The position numbers and the translations under genes are program-made. From assembly GCA_947570625.1 (NCBI GenBank), contig CANOUP010000014.1, positions 1 through 49,177 of the forward strand: DNA of 49,177 bases. Reading direction: 5' to 3'. The notes below the pieces were generated by a model. It was not told the DNA's origin. It searched no databases and saw nothing but the letters and a program-made list of their open reading frames with translations. This DNA is from an uncultured Clostridia bacterium (GTDB lineage Bacteria; Bacillota; Clostridia; Christensenellales; Borkfalkiaceae). Positions 35,315-44,321 of this stretch are shown in pieces; position 1 is the first letter of the stretch, and the number at the start of each line of letters is the position of its first letter.

Positions 35315-36036
35315 AGCAAAGATTCCCTCAGTTTTTCGACTATCTTTCTTTCCGCGCGCGAAACGAACATCTGGCTTACGCCGAGTATCCTGCCCGCTTC
35401 CGCCTGCGATTTGCCCTGCATAAACCTGAGCGCGACCACCTGCTGTTCGGTGGGGTCGAGCTTTTTTATTTCCGTGCGCAAAGCTTCCCTGTCCTCGAAG
35501 CTTTCGAACTTGTCGTTCGTATCGGGTATAACGTCGTAGAGGTGACCCTCGCCGTCGTCGCTTCCGACTTTCGCGTCAAGGCTGACGGGCGAACGGTATT
35601 CGAGCGCTTCTATCACCTGTTCTTCGGTTACGCCCAGCTTTTCGGTAAGCTGTTTTACGGTGGGTTTAACGCCGTGGTTTTTATAGTATTCGTTTGACTC
35701 CGCACGTATCTTGGACGCAAGCGAATACACCTTTCTCGGCGGTCTAACCGCGCGGGAGTAATCGCGGAAGTAGTTCTTGATTATTCCCGTTACCGTGGGC
35801 GTTATAAACGTTGTGAACTGTACGCCCATATCGGGGTCAAAACGCTCGACACCCGAAATAAGCCCTTCGGACGCCACCTGTAAAAGGTCGTCGTATTCCA
35901 CTCCCCTGCCCGCAAATTTCTTAGCGAGAATTTCGGCGACGTATATGTAATTTTCGACGAGCCTGTTCCTCAGCGCAATATCGCCCGTACGGCGGTATTC
36001 GCGGAACAGCCCGTCCGCTTCTTTCGCGTCAATCAT
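35311..36036 (-). CDS. SigB/SigF-family RNA polymerase sigma factor
   Basis: 241 residues. Region 2 is visible in GLISGVERFDPDMGVQFTTF, region 3 in the middle (TVKQLTEKLGVTEEQV) and region 4 at the end with a helix-turn-helix (AEAGRILGVSQMFVSRAER). This class controls stress or sporulation regulons through partner switching. The start at 36036 gives an ATGA overlap with the upstream gene; a longer frame would extend into it. Confidence 0.9.
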   Translation of the reverse strand: MIDAKEADGLFREYRRTGDIALRNRLVENYIYVAEILAKKFAGRGVEYDDLLQVASEGLISGVERFDPDMGVQFTTFITPTVTGIIKNYFRDYSRAVRPPRKVYSLASKIRAESNEYYKNHGVKPTVKQLTEKLGVTEEQVIEALEYRSPVSLDAKVGSDDGEGHLYDVIPDTNDKFESFEDREALRTEIKKLDPTEQQVVALRFMQGKSQAEAGRILGVSQMFVSRAERKIVEKLRESLL

Positions 36037-36380
36037 ATCCCGAGCGTTACCTTGCTGATAATTCCGTCCTGTTTTGTAATATCGCACCTTTCAACGAGCG
36101 CGCCGATAAGCGCAAGCGAAAGTTCGCAGTCGCCCGCCTTCGTTTGCCCGCCTTCGCCTTCGATTTCCGCGGTTACGCCCCCGTCGGCGGAGAATACCGC
36201 CCTGACTTTTTCGAACCCGCCGTTTTTGAGAATGAGCGCGCTTTCCGTCACGCACACCTTGAAATCTTCGAGCATATCGACGTCGACGTCGGCTGTCGAA
36301 CAGACCGCGCCCGCGACAAGACGCAAAGCGGTCATATATTCGCTGTCGCCGAGATAAAATTCAACCGACAAACTTTTCAT
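36033..36380 (-). CDS. Degenerate RsbW-like GHKL protein
   Basis: 115 residues with the RsbW scaffold (SVEFYLGDSEYMTALRLV, EDFKVCVTES), but the N-box is ALILKNGGF without the catalytic Asn and the DxGxG motif is absent. It therefore probably does not bind ATP and may serve as a pseudokinase or adaptor. The start overlaps the STAS stop (TAATG) with GGAG 8 nt upstream. Located between STAS and sigma factor, where the working kinase is normally found. Confidence 0.75.
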   Translation of the reverse strand: MKSLSVEFYLGDSEYMTALRLVAGAVCSTADVDVDMLEDFKVCVTESALILKNGGFEKVRAVFSADGGVTAEIEGEGGQTKAGDCELSLALIGALVERCDITKQDGIISKVTLGI

Positions 36381-36685
36381 TATCTTATCTCCATTAACGT
36401 GTCGAGCGAGCATATCTGGAACAGCTTTCTTATTCTGGGCTGAACGTTTTTAAGCACCGTAGAGTGTCCGTCGGCTTTAAGCGTTTTGAAGATTTTGACG
36501 AACGTGCCGAGCATTGTGCTGTCTATGAACGTAAGCGACGTACAGTCGAATTCTATGTCCTTTTTATCGTGTCTGTAAGCCGTAGACACCTCGGCGTAAA
36601 AATCTTCGCTTGTTGCCGAATCTATTTCGCCCGAAAGCGAAAATTCGAGCTTGCCTTCGGTTGAAACAAGTTTTACCTGCTGCAT
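36380..36685 (-). CDS. STAS-domain anti-sigma-factor antagonist
   Basis: 101 residues, SpoIIAA/RsbV size. The phospho-acceptor Ser is in FIDSTMLGTF. In its unphosphorylated form it would capture the anti-sigma kinase and release the sigma factor. The start is placed at the ATG 36685 (AGAGG 6 nt upstream); a GTG two codons earlier is in frame. First gene of the partner-switching operon. Confidence 0.9.
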   Translation of the reverse strand: MQQVKLVSTEGKLEFSLSGEIDSATSEDFYAEVSTAYRHDKKDIEFDCTSLTFIDSTMLGTFVKIFKTLKADGHSTVLKNVQPRIRKLFQICSLDTLMEIR

Positions 36686-36761
36686 ACTCACCCTCTGATA
36701 AATTTCCTTTTACTAAATATATAAACAATTGCGCGTACGATAAAACGCGCGCGGGGATAAT

Positions 36762-36790
36762 TTGACACCGCGATAGTTTTATGGTAGAAT
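36762..36790 (+). promoter_or_regulatory. Promoter of the citrate synthase gene
   Basis: TTGACA, 17-nt spacer, TAGAAT. Start near 36797, with GAGAGG before the ATG at 36817. Confidence 0.88.
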
Positions 36791-36816
36791 AAATTATATT
36801 ATTTTGAGAGGTGCAA

Positions 36817-38190
36817 ATGGATTTCAACGAAGCCGACCTGATTGTCAAATACTCGCACGCAATTTCCAAGCTTGCAAAAATGACCGAGGACAACAACAAT
36901 ATAGACCCCTCGTTTTACGAAAAGTTCGACGTCAAGCGCGGGCTGCGCGACAAAAACGGCAAGGGCGTGCTTTGCGGACTTACCGAAATTTCCGAAGTCA
37001 CCGCGTGGGAAACCGCGGACGGAAAACGCAAACCCGTCAAGGGCACGCTGTGTTACAGAGGTTATAACGTAAAGGACCTTGTGCGCGGGTGCATCAGCGA
37101 AAACCGTTTCGGGTTCGAGGAAACCGTTTACCTGCTTCTTTTCGGAAAACTTCCCGCGAAAGCCGAGCTTGACTCTTTCTGCGAGATGCTTGCGGAATTC
37201 AGACAGCTTCCCAAAAACTTCGTGCGCGACGTAATTATGAAATCGCCCTCGAAAGATATGATGAATATGCTCGCGCGGTGCGTGCTCAACCTTTACAGTT
37301 ACGACCCCGACCCCGACAGCGTATCCATACCCAACGTTTTAAGGCAGTGTCTCGCGCTGATTGCACAGCTTCCTATGATTTCGGCGTATTCTTACAGGGC
37401 TTACCGCTACTACAACACAAACGACGGCTCGCTCGTCATACATAAACCCGTGTCGGAATACTCCACCGCACAGAACATTTTGCACGTTTTAAGAAAAGAC
37501 AACGGATTTTCCGATTTGGAAGCAAAAGTCCTCGACGTGTGCCTGACCCTCCACGCCGACCACGGCGGAGGCAACGCTTCAACCTTCACCACCCACCTCG
37601 CGACCTCTACGGGTACCGACACGTACTCTTCCATTTCGGCTTCGCTGGGTTCCCTCAAAGGTCCCAAACACGGCGGAGCCAACATAAAAGTAATGCAGAT
37701 GCTTGAAAACATAAAGGAGAACGTGCGCGACCGCTCTGAAAAAAATGTTTACGACTATGTAAAAAAGATTATTGACCGCAGGGCGTTCGACAGAACGGGT
37801 CTTGTCTACGGCATAGGACACGCCGTGTACACCCTGTCCGACCCGAGGGCGGAAGTGCTTGAAGTTTACGCGGGCAAGCTCGCAGCGGAGAAAAAGCGCA
37901 CGGAAGAATTCGAGCTGTACGAAACGGTGGCACGCGCCGCTTCCGAAATCATATGCGAACAGAAAAACCTCGATAAGCCCGTCACGCCTAACGTGGACTT
38001 CTATTCGGGCTTCGTATATTCCATGCTCAACCTGCCCGAAGCGCTGTTCACTCCCCTTTTCGCCATTGCGAGAATTGCGGGTTGGAGCGCGCACAGAATG
38101 GAAGAGCTGGTATCGGGCGGTAAAATAATACGCCCCGCGTACGAATGCGTTTCGCCGAGGCGCGGTTACGAACCCATTTCAAAACGTTAA
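36817..38190 (+). CDS. gltA: Citrate synthase
   Basis: 457 residues. Condenses oxaloacetate and acetyl-CoA to citrate. Active-site stretches are HADHGGGNAS, GPKHGGAN, GIGHAVY (His near 333) and NVDFYSG (Asp near 392). Some Clostridia use a related Re-citrate synthase instead; this one is the ordinary Si type. The start is ATG 36817 with GAGAGG upstream (the frame could also open at GTG 36811). It is monocistronic and converges with the pseudouridine synthase gene, whose stop overlaps by 4 nt. No other citrate-cycle gene is in the window, so it likely feeds glutamate synthesis. Confidence 0.95.
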   Translation: MDFNEADLIVKYSHAISKLAKMTEDNNNIDPSFYEKFDVKRGLRDKNGKGVLCGLTEISEVTAWETADGKRKPVKGTLCYRGYNVKDLVRGCISENRFGFEETVYLLLFGKLPAKAELDSFCEMLAEFRQLPKNFVRDVIMKSPSKDMMNMLARCVLNLYSYDPDPDSVSIPNVLRQCLALIAQLPMISAYSYRAYRYYNTNDGSLVIHKPVSEYSTAQNILHVLRKDNGFSDLEAKVLDVCLTLHADHGGGNASTFTTHLATSTGTDTYSSISASLGSLKGPKHGGANIKVMQMLENIKENVRDRSEKNVYDYVKKIIDRRAFDRTGLVYGIGHAVYTLSDPRAEVLEVYAGKLAAEKKRTEEFELYETVARAASEIICEQKNLDKPVTPNVDFYSGFVYSMLNLPEALFTPLFAIARIAGWSAHRMEELVSGGKIIRPAYECVSPRRGYEPISKR

Positions 38191-38999
38191 AGACCGAACG
38201 AACTTTCGAAGGTTCTGCCGTTGAGGTAACTCAATTTTCCTTTGAAAGAGAAAGTCAGATATTTAGCGACAAGACGCTGTCTTACGACGGCGTATTTTTT
38301 GTTCAGCGCGCCGTCGCCGTACTTTCCGTCGCCAAGCACGGGACAGCCGATAAATGCCATATGCGCGCGTATCTGGTGGGTTTTGCCTGTGTGAAGCGTA
38401 ATCTCTACAAGCGCGATATCCCCCCTATCTTCGGCGACGCGGTATTCGGTTATTATCTTTTCTGCGGAAGCCGACGGCGAGGAATATATTTTAACCTCGC
38501 TCTTTTCCGCGTCCTTAACAAGATATGCGGTAAGCGTTCCGCTCTTACTTTTAAAATTGTTTTTGCATAGCGCGATGTACTTTTTAACCGCCGTTCTTTC
38601 CCTGAACGCGCAAAGAAGTTCTTTCTCCGCCTCTCTGTTTTTCGCAAACGCGATAAGCCCCTCGGTATTTGTGTCAAGCCTGTGCACGGCGTATATTTCA
38701 CCGCGCGAGGAAAGCTCGCTTGTCAGCCCTTCGCTGGATACGCCAGACTGCTTGTCGGCGATATATATGTTTTCGTCCTCGTATACGGCGGTATGCGAGG
38801 ACTTTGCTTCCTGCGCGGGCGTCGTATAATAGACGACCTCGTCGCCCGCTTTAAGCGGTACGCTGTTTTTAACGCGCGTTCCGTTGACTTTGACGTCGCG
38901 GTTTCTCAAAAGCGCGTTCAGACAGAAAGCCCCCTGCGGATATACGGCGGAGGTAAATTCTTTCAAAGTGCAGTTTTCTTTTGCGTAAAAAGTTTTCAT
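38187..38999 (-). CDS. RluA-family pseudouridine synthase
   Basis: 270 residues. An N-terminal S4-like RNA-binding domain (LLRNRDVKVNGTRV) is followed by the catalytic domain with HRLDTNTEGLIAF (nucleophile Asp) and HTGKTHQIRAHM. It modifies uridines in rRNA or tRNA; the site cannot be told from the sequence. The start overlaps the feoB stop (ATGA), so it is co-translated with the iron transporter, an odd pairing. Confidence 0.93.
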   Translation of the reverse strand: MKTFYAKENCTLKEFTSAVYPQGAFCLNALLRNRDVKVNGTRVKNSVPLKAGDEVVYYTTPAQEAKSSHTAVYEDENIYIADKQSGVSSEGLTSELSSRGEIYAVHRLDTNTEGLIAFAKNREAEKELLCAFRERTAVKKYIALCKNNFKSKSGTLTAYLVKDAEKSEVKIYSSPSASAEKIITEYRVAEDRGDIALVEITLHTGKTHQIRAHMAFIGCPVLGDGKYGDGALNKKYAVVRQRLVAKYLTFSFKGKLSYLNGRTFESSFGL

Positions 39000-40675
39000 A
39001 GGCTGAACAGCAAATTAACGGTATACGCCCCGATAAAGGCTATCGCCGTCTGTACGGCGAAACATTTTAAAGTGAACTTTAACCCCGCTTCCTTGAAGGA
39101 TACGGAGAAAGCGGAAACGCACGCAGGGCACAGAAGTATAAAAGCGCACATTGCAAGCGAACCGGCAAGATTAAGCCCGGTGCCGAGAGGCATAAGCATG
39201 GCGACGGTTGCGGCCACGTTTTCCTTTGCGATAAATCCGCACAGCGCCGCGTAAGCCAGTCTCCAATCGGCTACTCCCATAGGATAGAAGACGGGCGCTA
39301 TCAGTCTGCTGGCGGAAGCGAGCATACTCCTGTCGGGAGAAACGTATTCGAACGAAAACGAGAAGTGCGAAAGCGCCCAGCTGACCGTACAGAATACGGC
39401 GACTATGCCCGTCACCTTTATTATAAACCCTTTCAGATTAAAATACAACTTTTTGAACACCGTTCCCGCCTGCGGGAAAAGTATGGGCGCAACCTCGGAA
39501 AGCATACCCTCCGCCCCGCCTTTAAGCAATTTGGAAAACAGCAGGGTTATCAGTATTCCCGCAAAGTAGAAGCACGTTACGACGGGGAACGGGTCCTTGA
39601 ACATAGGCGCGAGAAAGGTTAGGAACACGGGCAATTTTGCACCGCACGGTATGTATGCGAGCACGGCTATCGTCCTCTTCTGCGCCCCGCCCGTGGAATA
39701 GCCGCGCGTCGTCGAAATCGCCGCCGCGGTACAGCCGAAGCCCGAAACGAGCGAAAACGCCGCCCTGCCCGAAAGGTTCGCCTTTTCAAACAGTCCGTCC
39801 GTCGCAAACGCGAGCGCGCCCGTTATCCCGCTTTCGTCAAGCAGAATCAAAAACAGATACAGTATTGCAAGCTGGGGTATAAACGACAGCACTCCCCCCG
39901 CCCCGCCGATTATGCCGTCCTTTAAAAGCGAAACGGCTATCTCGCTTTTCATATTGCCCGCAACGGCGTTTGCAAGCTTTTCGCAGATAAGATTTTCCGT
40001 CAGATTTTTTAAAATCGCGCCCGGCATTGACGAGTGAAACGCCGTAAAAAACATCAGCGCAATCGAAAATATAAAAAAGAACAGCGCGAAAAAACGGTTG
40101 TAAAACAGCTTATCCGCCCTGCCGAGCTTCGTCTTGCCGAACGCGTAGACTTCGGAAAAGGGTATTTCCTTTCTATGCACGGCAAAATTTATCCCGCGCT
40201 CGATTTCGCTTTTCAGTTTTTTGGGAGAACAGTCGTAAACGGGTATTCCCAGCATTTCGGAAAGTTTTTTCTTATCGACGCTCCCTCCCCGCCTTTTCAG
40301 CCTTTCGCACTTGGTTAGATACATAGCGACGGGCTTACCCGAAGCTATCAGCCTGCGCGTAAGATTCAAGCTGTTTTCCAGCGTGAGCGCGTCGACGACG
40401 TTGATAATCACGTCCGCCTGCCTGACTTCTTCGCCTGCGGAAACCTCCTCCATAGAGTACGCGCTCAGCGCATATAGCCCGGGCGCGTCGACGTAAGTCA
40501 CCCCTCCACTTGTTTTCTGCGCAGGCGAAGTCGTCACGCCGTGGAAGTTGCCCGTCCTTAAATTGCTTTTCGTAAGAGAGTTGAAAAGGGTCGTTTTGCC
40601 GGCGTTGGGATTGCCCGAAAGCACGACCCTTAATGAAGGCGCCCGGCTTCGCGCCGTAACCGCCTTTACTCGCAC
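38996..40675 (-). CDS. feoB: Ferrous iron transporter FeoB
   Basis: 559 residues. N-terminal G domain with G1 GNPNAGKTT and G3 DAPG, then membrane helices with the gating motif GFGCTAAAI and CGAKLPVF. G4 is TKCE where NxxD is expected, so guanine recognition may be altered. It is shorter than typical FeoB (about 650-770). The start is placed at GTG 40675 with GAGGTG 5-6 nt upstream, overlapping feoA by 10 nt. The frame stays open upstream, so an earlier start is possible. Confidence 0.92.
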   Translation of the reverse strand: MRVKAVTARSRAPSLRVVLSGNPNAGKTTLFNSLTKSNLRTGNFHGVTTSPAQKTSGGVTYVDAPGLYALSAYSMEEVSAGEEVRQADVIINVVDALTLENSLNLTRRLIASGKPVAMYLTKCERLKRRGGSVDKKKLSEMLGIPVYDCSPKKLKSEIERGINFAVHRKEIPFSEVYAFGKTKLGRADKLFYNRFFALFFFIFSIALMFFTAFHSSMPGAILKNLTENLICEKLANAVAGNMKSEIAVSLLKDGIIGGAGGVLSFIPQLAILYLFLILLDESGITGALAFATDGLFEKANLSGRAAFSLVSGFGCTAAAISTTRGYSTGGAQKRTIAVLAYIPCGAKLPVFLTFLAPMFKDPFPVVTCFYFAGILITLLFSKLLKGGAEGMLSEVAPILFPQAGTVFKKLYFNLKGFIIKVTGIVAVFCTVSWALSHFSFSFEYVSPDRSMLASASRLIAPVFYPMGVADWRLAYAALCGFIAKENVAATVAMLMPLGTGLNLAGSLAMCAFILLCPACVSAFSVSFKEAGLKFTLKCFAVQTAIAFIGAYTVNLLFSL

Positions 40676-40893
40676 GGCGTCACCTCTATGTTTTTCGCCA
40701 TGGCTTTCCTTAGCCCCAGCCTTACCCCTCCGCACACTATAAGCACACTGCTTTTGAAAAGCGAAAAGGAAATTACCGTAACTTGTCTGCCCGCGCCTAT
40801 ACCGAGAGAGTTGAGCCTTGTAAGCGCGCTCCCCGCAACGTTTACGGCGGTTATATGCGCCGTTTCGCCCTGTTTCAAATCATAAATATTCAT
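40666..40893 (-). CDS. feoA: FeoA-type iron transport protein
   Basis: 75 residues, SH3-like FeoA fold with LKQGETAHITAV, RLNSLGIGAGRQVTV and a final GGVRLGLRKAMA. It assists FeoB. No Shine-Dalgarno is present. TAGAAT (40905-40900) ends 6 nt before ATG, so the mRNA may be leaderless. It is divergent from the 40991 gene. Confidence 0.9.
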   Translation of the reverse strand: MNIYDLKQGETAHITAVNVAGSALTRLNSLGIGAGRQVTVISFSLFKSSVLIVCGGVRLGLRKAMAKNIEVTPCE

Positions 40894-40954
40894 AGATTAA
40901 TTCTATGAGCGCGCAAACTTTTTAATGCAAGAAAATAATGGTTTATTCACAGCG

Positions 40955-40983
40955 TTGACAATTACCGCGGATTATAATAAAAT
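40955..40983 (+). promoter_or_regulatory. Promoter with -10 box 7 nt before ATG (leaderless)
   Basis: TTGACA (40955-40960), 17-nt spacer, TAAAAT (40978-40983). The ATG at 40991 is at the expected transcription start, with no ribosome-binding site. Confidence 0.7.
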
Positions 40984-40990
40984 ATTGTAT

Positions 40991-42400
40991 ATGAAATTAC
41001 AAAAGTGTACGGACATAGTTTTAAAAGCTTGCGCAGGCGTACTGCTTGCCTTCGCCTTTATTCTAACTTTTACCGTGTCCGACTATTACATATTCAACAG
41101 AATAAGCGAATTCGGCGTTGTATTCGTCCTGTCGCAGTGGATAAAAAAGGCGGGGCTTCTTATTATTCCGCTTGCCGTGTACTACAATAAAAAATGCTGT
41201 TCGGATATCGCCAAATACGTACTGCCCGTGTTCGTAATAATTTCCTGTTTCACTTTCGGTAACTTTTTCGACGTTTCGGCGGTAAACGAAAACAGCGCGC
41301 CCTCGGAGCTTATCTACGCGCACATAAACGGGTTTATACCCAAATGGGCGAACATGGCGCTGTTCTTTTCTTCGAACGCGCTGTACCTTGCCGTTTGCGC
41401 GGGTCTGTTTATCCGCGACGGATACAAAGTTAGGGCTAAAAGCTTTATATGGCTTCCCGCTTCGATAGCGGCATGCGCGCCCCTCAACATTTTCGAAAAC
41501 TTTTTCAACATAGACGATATACCCGCAGACAGCTTTTTGCGGTTCAGAAATTTCACCGTCTGGCACGCGCTTGCCGTGCTCATACTCGCGGGCTTCACCG
41601 TAGCGTGCTATTACTTCCTTAAAAACAAGGACAAGCGTGCGCAAAGCGATTACCTGATTGCGGGCGCTATCGTAATGCTTATACAGTACCACAGCAAGGA
41701 CTCTATGGTTATGGGCGACGGTTACAACGTCTACCATACCGTGTTTGCCTGCATACCCCTTTTCATATGCAACATAGGCGTGTACGTCGCAGGGCTGTCG
41801 GTCATTATTAAAAAGCGCGTTACATATTCAATGGCTTTTTTCATTCACGCCGCGGGCGCTATATCCGTTTTCGTATACTTCGGCAGGGACGAGATGTCCG
41901 ATTACGGAATATTTTGCAGTTACTCCATTCTGTATTTCTGCCTTACGCACTGCCTGCTGTTCGCTCTGTCCGTTCTGCCGTCGGCGCTGGGGCATTACAA
42001 GTTCCGTTTTAAAGACTGTATAATCCCGCTTGCCTACTACTTCGCGGTTATAGTAATCGCGTCAATCGCAAGCGCGCTGGTAAGCTCGGCTTCGATGGAC
42101 TTTTCTTACGGCGGTTTCGTGCTGGGCGACGATTACCTGTTGCCCAACTACGCGTTCACGCAGATTAACCCCCTGCCCTTCGAAGTGCCGATGTGGAGGC
42201 TGACTATTTGGCGGTACGATTTGAACGCGCTGTACATAATCGGGCTTTACGCCTTCTATGTAGGCATTTTCGCGGTATTCAACGCTTTCTACTTCCTGTT
42301 CCTGTTCTTGCGCAAAAAGATACTTGCAATCGGAAAACCGAGCGCGGCGCCCGAAATTCAAGCCGAAGCGGCTTTAACAGATTCCGAAAAAGAAGATTAA
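40991..42400 (+). CDS. Polytopic membrane protein of unknown function, 469 aa
   Basis: Not recognised. About eleven to twelve hydrophobic segments spread through the whole length, aromatic-rich loops (Tyr, Phe), and a short charged C-terminus (EDSEKED-like). No transporter signature could be assigned. The start at ATG 40991 coincides with the predicted transcription start. An upstream frame (40925) would overlap the promoter and is rejected. It ends at a bidirectional terminator shared with the converging Na/Pi gene. Confidence 0.7.
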   Translation: MKLQKCTDIVLKACAGVLLAFAFILTFTVSDYYIFNRISEFGVVFVLSQWIKKAGLLIIPLAVYYNKKCCSDIAKYVLPVFVIISCFTFGNFFDVSAVNENSAPSELIYAHINGFIPKWANMALFFSSNALYLAVCAGLFIRDGYKVRAKSFIWLPASIAACAPLNIFENFFNIDDIPADSFLRFRNFTVWHALAVLILAGFTVACYYFLKNKDKRAQSDYLIAGAIVMLIQYHSKDSMVMGDGYNVYHTVFACIPLFICNIGVYVAGLSVIIKKRVTYSMAFFIHAAGAISVFVYFGRDEMSDYGIFCSYSILYFCLTHCLLFALSVLPSALGHYKFRFKDCIIPLAYYFAVIVIASIASALVSSASMDFSYGGFVLGDDYLLPNYAFTQINPLPFEVPMWRLTIWRYDLNALYIIGLYAFYVGIFAVFNAFYFLFLFLRKKILAIGKPSAAPEIQAEAALTDSEKED

Positions 42401-42401
42401 A

Positions 42402-42429
42402 AAAAGCGGACGCGCCTGCGTCCGCTTTT
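42402..42429. terminator. Bidirectional terminator
   Basis: 12-bp stem AAAAGCGGACGC / GCGTCCGCTTTT with a 4-nt loop, followed by T-rich sequence on the plus strand and by A/T on the minus. Confidence 0.85.
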
Positions 42430-42438
42430 GTTTTTATT

Positions 42439-44166
42439 TTATTCCTTGACCGTGTGCCCGTAAGGCGCGACGGAATTTGCAATGTTGTGCATATGGTCGC
42501 CTATACGTTCCATGCACACGGCAAGCTGTAAGAACAGCGCGCCCGCCTCGGCGGTGCATTGGCCCTGCGTCATTCTCGACAGGTGCGACCTCTGCATAAC
42601 GTTGTTCATGCGGTCGGTTTCCTGCTCTTCGCGCTCGACGTCCGGCATATAATAGAGATTGCTCTGCGAGAATACGTTCGTCACGAATTTGTAAAGCTCG
42701 GTTATGTGCCTGTCCATTTCGAGAATTTCGCTTACCGCGTTTTCGGTGAACTCAACCCTGTCCTCTACAAGTTTTTCGGCGTATTCGGTAATATTCTCGG
42801 CGTAGTCGCCTATACGCTCTATATCCGAAACCACGCGGTAGAACGAGCTGATTTTCTTTTCGTCGGTTTCGGAAATTTCCTGCATCGACAGCCTTACTAA
42901 GAATGAGAAGATAAGTTTGTTTTCGCTGTTTATGTATCTTTCCCTTTCGGTGAACTGTTCCTTTGCGGAGAGGTCCTTTTTAAGGAGCATATCCATCGAC
43001 AGCCTGTAATTGGCAAACGCTTCGTCGCCCATTCTGACGAGCTGTTTTCTCACCTGTCCCACCGCTATCGCGGGAGTTTTCAAAAGACGCAAATCCAGCG
43101 TATCCTCGGGACTCTCTTCGGCGGGTTTTTCGTGGACTATAAGACAAGCCAGCTTGACGAGAAGGTTTATAAAAGGAAGCAGGAAAGCAGTTGTAAGCAG
43201 GTTGAATATCATATGGAAAATAGCAATCTGCCACTGCGTCTGCGGAATAAAGCTGTTGAGGAACGACGCTATGTACTTGCCCGCGAACGCCACGGGGAAT
43301 ATGAATATGAAACAGCCTGCAACGTTGAAAAGAAGGTGAACCATCGCCGCGCGCTTTGCGTTTACGCTTGCGCCCATAGACGAAATAAGCGAAGTAAGAC
43401 ACGTACCTACGTTTGCGCCGAGGATTATGCACATTGCCATCTGCAATGAAATCAGCCCCGAACTCGCAAGCGAGATTATTATAGCCGTAAGCGCCGCCGA
43501 CGACTGCATAAGCGCGGTTAAAAGCGCGCCGAGAGCGAACAGCACTATTATTTCCCAGGTAAGGGTGTCCTTGCCCTTGCCTATGGCTATGAACATACCC
43601 TCTACCGCGCTCTTTACGTTGGGACTGTCAAGCATATCCGAAACGGCGCCCGACATTACGTTAAGACCTATGAAAATAAGTCCTATCCCCTCGAAAATCA
43701 TTCCTATCTGTTTCAGCTTACCCGATTTGCCGACAAGGTTTATAACAAAACCCGTAAACGCGACGAGTGCAAACAGCGCCGCTATCGAGAACTGCGCGCC
43801 CCCCGCCGACGACAGAGCCATTATAAACGCGGAAATGGTCGTTCCTATATTCGCGCCCATAATTACGGAAGCCGCCTGCGTAAGCGTCATAAGCCCGACG
43901 TTGACGAAGCCGACTATCATAACCGTGGTCGCCGCCGAACTGTTGACGATGGCGGTTACCGCCGCGCCCGTGCCGACGCCGACGAAACGGTTGCGCGCCG
44001 CCTTGCCCATCAGCCTCCTCATCGATTTGCCGGCGGCTTTCTCGATGTTGCTTCCCATCATGCTCATTCCTATCATAAACACGGTTATACCGCCGAGAAT
44101 GAAAAACAGGCTGTTGACTATCGTCAAAATGTCCGAACCGTTCATACCCAAAAGGCAACTTGTCAT
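42439..44166 (-). CDS. Na/Pi cotransporter family protein with PhoU-like C-terminus
   Basis: 575 residues. Two inverted membrane repeats with NSSAATTVMIVGF and QSSAALTAIIISL, the hallmark of NptA-type sodium/phosphate cotransporters, followed from about residue 340 by a cytosolic helical PhoU-like domain (YINSENKLIFSF, EISETDEKKISSF). It imports or balances phosphate. GAGG lies 8 nt before ATG, with a consensus promoter at 44225-44253. Confidence 0.93.
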   Translation of the reverse strand: MTSCLLGMNGSDILTIVNSLFFILGGITVFMIGMSMMGSNIEKAAGKSMRRLMGKAARNRFVGVGTGAAVTAIVNSSAATTVMIVGFVNVGLMTLTQAASVIMGANIGTTISAFIMALSSAGGAQFSIAALFALVAFTGFVINLVGKSGKLKQIGMIFEGIGLIFIGLNVMSGAVSDMLDSPNVKSAVEGMFIAIGKGKDTLTWEIIVLFALGALLTALMQSSAALTAIIISLASSGLISLQMAMCIILGANVGTCLTSLISSMGASVNAKRAAMVHLLFNVAGCFIFIFPVAFAGKYIASFLNSFIPQTQWQIAIFHMIFNLLTTAFLLPFINLLVKLACLIVHEKPAEESPEDTLDLRLLKTPAIAVGQVRKQLVRMGDEAFANYRLSMDMLLKKDLSAKEQFTERERYINSENKLIFSFLVRLSMQEISETDEKKISSFYRVVSDIERIGDYAENITEYAEKLVEDRVEFTENAVSEILEMDRHITELYKFVTNVFSQSNLYYMPDVEREEQETDRMNNVMQRSHLSRMTQGQCTAEAGALFLQLAVCMERIGDHMHNIANSVAPYGHTVKE

Positions 44167-44224
44167 ATGTTAATCCTCTTTAAAATAGGGTAACCGCTTT
44201 TTTTCAGCAAATTACCACGTTATT

Positions 44225-44253
44225 ATATTAACAGTAATTCAATTTGCTGTCAA
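44225..44253 (-). promoter_or_regulatory. Promoter of the Na/Pi cotransporter gene
   Basis: Minus strand: TTGACA (44253-44248), 17-nt spacer, TAATAT (44230-44225). Confidence 0.8.
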
Positions 44254-44286
44254 ATGAAATTTAAACGATTGCCCGCTCGCTTTTGT

Positions 44287-44315
44287 TTGCAAAATTTTTG
44301 CATTTATTTTAAAAT
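44287..44315 (+). promoter_or_regulatory. Promoter of trmL, 6 nt before ATG (leaderless)
   Basis: TTGCAA (44287-44292), 17-nt spacer, TAAAAT (44310-44315), then ATG at 44322 without Shine-Dalgarno. Confidence 0.7.
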
Positions 44316-44321
44316 ACTGTT

